NCBI GenBank assembly: GCA_021325275.1
Contig: JAJPHL010000008.1
Location: 1 to 51,914, forward strand
Direction of reading: 5' to 3'
Length of the DNA: 51,914 nt
DNA from: Terriglobia bacterium
GTDB lineage: Bacteria > Acidobacteriota > Terriglobia > JAJPHL01
The notes under the pieces: generated by a model
What the model was told of the DNA's origin: nothing
Seen by the model: only the letters and a program-made list of their open reading frames with translations
Databases searched by the model: none
Program-made: the position numbers and the translations under genes
Shown here: positions 48,580-51,914 of the stretch, one piece after another
How the letters are laid out: each line of letters begins with the position of its first letter
Position numbering within the stretch: position 1 is the stretch's first letter

Positions 48580-51500
48580 TCACTTCACTTCAAACAAATC
48601 GAGATCGACGTAGTGGTCCGTGGCCGCGGGATTTTTCTGTGCGCCCACGCGGATGACCGCAGTGTGCCGTCCGCGTGCGAAGTGGCCAAGCAGTTCGTGA
48701 TGATGCCACTCGGGTGCGGCGGCGTACAGGTCGATGGTGCGCGCGAATTTTCCGTCGATGAGGATTTCGGCGGTCCCGCGATTCGGTGCGCGGTCACAGA
48801 GATATACCAGTGCCGTTCCATCGAAGGCGATCGAGAGATACGCGCCTGTTTGGTTGCTGTAGCTGACCGTATGCAGATACGGCTCCGAAAACTGCTCGTC
48901 GTGGGTCCATTGTCCGCGATACACGATGGCCGGATCGTAATCGTCAACGGCCCCGGGCGGCACCGCGTAGCCGGCTGCGCTGAGTTGCTTTGTCCGGCAC
49001 GACGCGTCGATGCGCGCCAGGTACTCGAAGCCATGCTCGGATTCGACAAATGTGCACGACGCGAGCAATTCCCGCAGCGGCGCGGGGTCCAGGTTCTCGC
49101 CCCATCCGGGTTTTCGCGCGATCACGTAGTGAACGTTCCAACTTTGGAGCAGTTTCATTAATGCCGGTACGTCGCCGGCATTGCGGATTTCATTCTGCGT
49201 CGAAAACTGATGCCAGTTGTTTTCATAAACCACGCCTTCGGTACCGGCAAACGACGTTGCGCTGGCGAACAACACGGACGAGTCGCCGCGCAAGGCATTG
49301 TAATCGTCGATGGCATTGCGAATGTCCGGCGATTGCTCGCGATGGCGCGCGTCGATGGGGAGCGAAAATGGCTTGGTCACAAAATCCTTGTGGTAATAGC
49401 TGGACGAAGGAAGCAGATAAATGTTCGCAGCGGCAGAGATCAGCACGATCACCCAAATCAGTTTTCCAAACCACGCTGCGTTGTGTTGCGACCAGTCAAG
49501 AAGTCCGCCGAAGGGCACCATCATCAGCGCCAAACATGGATAGATGTATCGAACATTCGGCTCGGTACACAGAATCAGCGCGGACGCGCCTGTAGCGACA
49601 ACGGCCGCGCTGACGGCCTGTGGGGGGCGCCGCACCATCAAGCCAAGCAGGCCGAGTGGCACGACGAAAAAAAACGCGAGGCCCAACGCGCCGTCTTGTC
49701 CCTCGAAGTAGCGGCGTGTGTGGAACGTCACGTTGTACGGTGTGAGAAAGGAAGGCTTCTCGCGAAAACGTTCGTCGCGGAACGTTTCGCTCTTGGGAAT
49801 CAGCTTCGAGGAAAACACTGCGTTGCGAAACGGAAATAACGGACTGCCGGTTTTGGCAAACGCGATGGCATAGGTGGGCAGCGCCGCGGCGAGGAAAATC
49901 ACCATGGCCCATCCGGCGATCCAAGCATTTTTCCGGCGTAAACTCCCCAGTGCGATCGGCGCGAGAACCACGGCGATCGCCACGGCGCCAAATTTCACCG
50001 CCACCGCGCTTCCGCAAAGAAATGCGCCGGCCAGGAAGAACTTGGTTTTCTTGGTATCCCAAAATCTCCACAGCGCCGTCACGCTGCCGAAGATCATCGC
50101 GGCCAGCGTGTTCTCGATGAAGAGCGACCCCGTGACGAGCTGCACCAGCGGCGTCGTCGCGAACAATGCGACCAGGGAAATCGCCGCCGCGAAGCCGAGC
50201 GAGCGCTTGAGTGCGGCGATCAGCAGCAGGCACAGCGTCACGAGCATGGCGAAATTCACCAGATGCGCCGCGAACTCGCCGCCGAGAATCGTGCCAATCG
50301 CATAGCACCAATCGGCGCCCATCGGCATCACCGACCACACGAAGCGCGCCGGCTCGAACGTCAGCCGATGATTCCGCACAATGTCCATGGCCACGGCGAG
50401 ATGCATTGCCAACGCGTCATTGCCTTTTTCGGGCTTGAGTGCGATAAGCCAATGCGCGCCCATCACGAAGAAGAGCGCCACCGCCGCGACGCGCGTGAGT
50501 GTTTGCGACAGCGCAAACTGCGCGGTGGCGGCGATCCGTCGCAGACGGCCTGAGGCGCCCGGGAAATCGGCCACGATCGGTGCGAGAAGCAGGGTGATCC
50601 ACACAGGAGCCGAGTGAACCGGCAGCCGCGCCGTCGCGGTCATGAACAAAATGTAGATTCCCGCGCCGGTCAGGAACGCGCAGAGCTCGTCGGTGAATCT
50701 TTCCGCTCGAGCGAGCACGATCGATCCCAGCGCGGAACACGACCAAAGGAACAAGATCGTCGCGGCAACCGCCGCCACGCCCGTCGACATGGCCGTCAGT
50801 ACCAAGCCGAGCCCAATGAAAGCCAGCCACACGGACGGCGGGCTGAGGACCAGTGCGAGAGCAACGACAGAATAGATCTTGGTGTAGCGCAGGAATCGCG
50901 TCCAGCCGGGGTCGAGCCAAATCTCCTGCGAAAAAATGCGCTGTACCGCCACGCCGTGAAGTTCGACCACCACGAGCGCGAACAAAGCAATCGCCGCGAG
51001 CAATCCGAACGGATGAATGGCCTTGGTTCGCGCTATCGCGGGCGCCCGCACATCTCGCCGGAAGATAAGTAGGCGCTGGACGGCGAACGTTGCGCACCAC
51101 AGAAGACTCTCGACTACGATCTTCGCGACCACGATCGGCGCAAATCCTGCCAAAGCGCGAACGCCGAAGTACGATACGCAGCCATTCGCCGCTACCAGAA
51201 GCACGTACTGAAAGAACGCGCTGCCGTGCGGTTGTTGCGACTTGAAAACCTTGCTGCGCGCGACACCGTATCCCCACGGAATCGACGCGGCGCGGCCGGC
51301 GACTTGCGCGTACAACAGGTTTTTCGTCGCCGCGAAGACGAAAAGAAAAACGATGTAGTCGAGCAACGCCGTGGACATCGACGCGAGTCCATAGCGCAGC
51401 AGCAAGCTGTAGATCGTGACGGAATCGGCGAGCGGATTGAAATGCGACGATGCGTTTTGCGCATGGTAAATCGTGCGGATCGGCCGCTCGGAGAATTTCA

Positions 51501-51914
51501 CGGAGTCGTCGTGCGCCACCAGCAGCATTTCGGATTCAAACTCGTAGCCCATCGACTTCGAGCGCATCAGCCGCCGCATCAACTCCGCGGGAATCGCGCG
51601 CAAGCCGGTCTGCGTGTCGGAAATCGGTTCGTTCAGCAGCACGCGCACGAGACTCCGCGTGGCGATGTTGCCGACGCGGCTGCGCAATGGGACGTCGTGT
51701 CCGCCGTCGAAGGATCGCGCGCCGAGCGTGAGTTGATTCGGCCGCGCCACGAGCGACGCGGCGATTTCTTGAATGTCCGCGGGATGATGTTGGCCGTCGG
51801 CGTCCGCCGTGACTACGCCGAGCACATCGGGCATCGTGCAGAGAACGAAGTTGAATCCTGTCTTGAGCGCCGCGCCCTTGCCTAAGTTCACGGCGTGATG
51901 CAAAACGGTGACGC
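48580..51914 (-). CDS. Giant GT2-GtrA-GT-C membrane glycosyltransferase fusion (5' end outside the window)
   Basis: At least 1107 residues, open past the window edge. The first ~165 visible residues are the latter part of a family 2 transferase: VNLGKGAALKTGF, VTADADGQHHPADI and TQTGLRAIPAELM, like polyprenyl-phosphate glucose/mannose synthases. Residues ~165-285 form a four-helix GtrA-like domain (YGLASMSTALLDYIVFLFVF). Then ~550 residues are a GT-C-like membrane region with many helices, with EKGNDALAMHLAVAM in the first loop. The last ~230 residues are soluble, ending in a beta-rich segment with FARGRHTAVIRVG. The three enzymatic parts (donor synthesis, flipping, transfer) are usually separate genes. 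Here they are in one chain, so a self-contained lipid-linked sugar transfer system is inferred. The TTG at 51901-51903 is not a real start, because homologous sequence continues upstream. Confidence 0.83.
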   Translation of the reverse strand, partial: VTVLHHAVNLGKGAALKTGFNFVLCTMPDVLGVVTADADGQHHPADIQEIAASLVARPNQLTLGARSFDGGHDVPLRSRVGNIATRSLVRVLLNEPISDTQTGLRAIPAELMRRLMRSKSMGYEFESEMLLVAHDDSVKFSERPIRTIYHAQNASSHFNPLADSVTIYSLLLRYGLASMSTALLDYIVFLFVFAATKNLLYAQVAGRAASIPWGYGVARSKVFKSQQPHGSAFFQYVLLVAANGCVSYFGVRALAGFAPIVVAKIVVESLLWCATFAVQRLLIFRRDVRAPAIARTKAIHPFGLLAAIALFALVVVELHGVAVQRIFSQEIWLDPGWTRFLRYTKIYSVVALALVLSPPSVWLAFIGLGLVLTAMSTGVAAVAATILFLWSCSALGSIVLARAERFTDELCAFLTGAGIYILFMTATARLPVHSAPVWITLLLAPIVADFPGASGRLRRIAATAQFALSQTLTRVAAVALFFVMGAHWLIALKPEKGNDALAMHLAVAMDIVRNHRLTFEPARFVWSVMPMGADWCYAIGTILGGEFAAHLVNFAMLVTLCLLLIAALKRSLGFAAAISLVALFATTPLVQLVTGSLFIENTLAAMIFGSVTALWRFWDTKKTKFFLAGAFLCGSAVAVKFGAVAIAVVLAPIALGSLRRKNAWIAGWAMVIFLAAALPTYAIAFAKTGSPLFPFRNAVFSSKLIPKSETFRDERFREKPSFLTPYNVTFHTRRYFEGQDGALGLAFFFVVPLGLLGLMVRRPPQAVSAAVVATGASALILCTEPNVRYIYPCLALMMVPFGGLLDWSQHNAAWFGKLIWVIVLISAAANIYLLPSSSYYHKDFVTKPFSLPIDARHREQSPDIRNAIDDYNALRGDSSVLFASATSFAGTEGVVYENNWHQFSTQNEIRNAGDVPALMKLLQSWNVHYVIARKPGWGENLDPAPLRELLASCTFVESEHGFEYLARIDASCRTKQLSAAGYAVPPGAVDDYDPAIVYRGQWTHDEQFSEPYLHTVSYSNQTGAYLSIAFDGTALVYLCDRAPNRGTAEILIDGKFARTIDLYAAAPEWHHHELLGHFARGRHTAVIRVGAQKNPAATDHYVDLDLFEVK

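Overview
The window reads as a chromosomal segment of an Acidobacteriota bacterium, probably near Bryobacterales/Solibacteraceae. The main pointers are two large permeases of the acidobacterial duplicated orphan permease (ADOP) type, one with a PadR regulator, a high G+C content, and several families of palindromic interspersed repeats between genes. Most genes are housekeeping. I see no rRNA, tRNA, CRISPR array or recognisable insertion-sequence transposase.

Layout. 1-8.8 kb: argJ, a PadR-ADOP pair, a DapA/HOGA-type aldolase, an intact MNT-HEPN pair and a second ADOP. 9-18.3 kb: prolyl oligopeptidase, two glycosyltransferases, a GT-C membrane glycosyltransferase, a PIN-TRAM protein, ispD-ispF, and a PadR-controlled Wzz-like membrane protein. 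18.3-26.2 kb: a DUF6351 hydrolase, an orphan BrnA-like antitoxin, and an L-rhamnose catabolic operon (rhaI-rhaB-rhaM-rhaD). 26.2-35.6 kb: gap-pgk, two small toxin-antitoxin cassettes, carA-carB split by a small PD-(D/E)XK element, and lepB. 35.6-45.4 kb: an RRM protein, a sigma/anti-sigma/DUF3106 set, LemA and TPM-domain proteins, and an efflux set (TolC, FtsX-type permease, TPR, membrane-fusion protein). 45.5 kb to the end: DUF72, mreD, a small membrane protein, a quinone oxidoreductase, and the 3' part of a very large GT2-GtrA-GT-C fusion.

The most interesting material is how small palindromic or cassette elements sit in gene borders. (1) A 442-bp element with 29-bp inverted ends carries a GxxExxY (PDDEXK_3) gene and fills the carA-carB junction almost to the base. 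Two gene-less palindromes with related arms lie after argJ and between rhaI and rhaB. (2) A 67-bp copy of the pgk 3' end lies downstream of pgk, so an MNT-HEPN cassette is bracketed by direct repeats of the pgk terminus. A second toxin-antitoxin cassette follows the second copy. In both cassettes the toxin is frameshifted and the antitoxin is intact. (3) A GGCAAAA-type palindrome forms the first codons of a TPM-domain protein and appears to supply its signal peptide (K/R-rich arm, then an FCLL-rich hydrophobic arm). (4) A hairpin has the qor stop codon as its loop.

All function calls come from reading the translations. No database search was run, so family names rest on recognised motifs and gene context.
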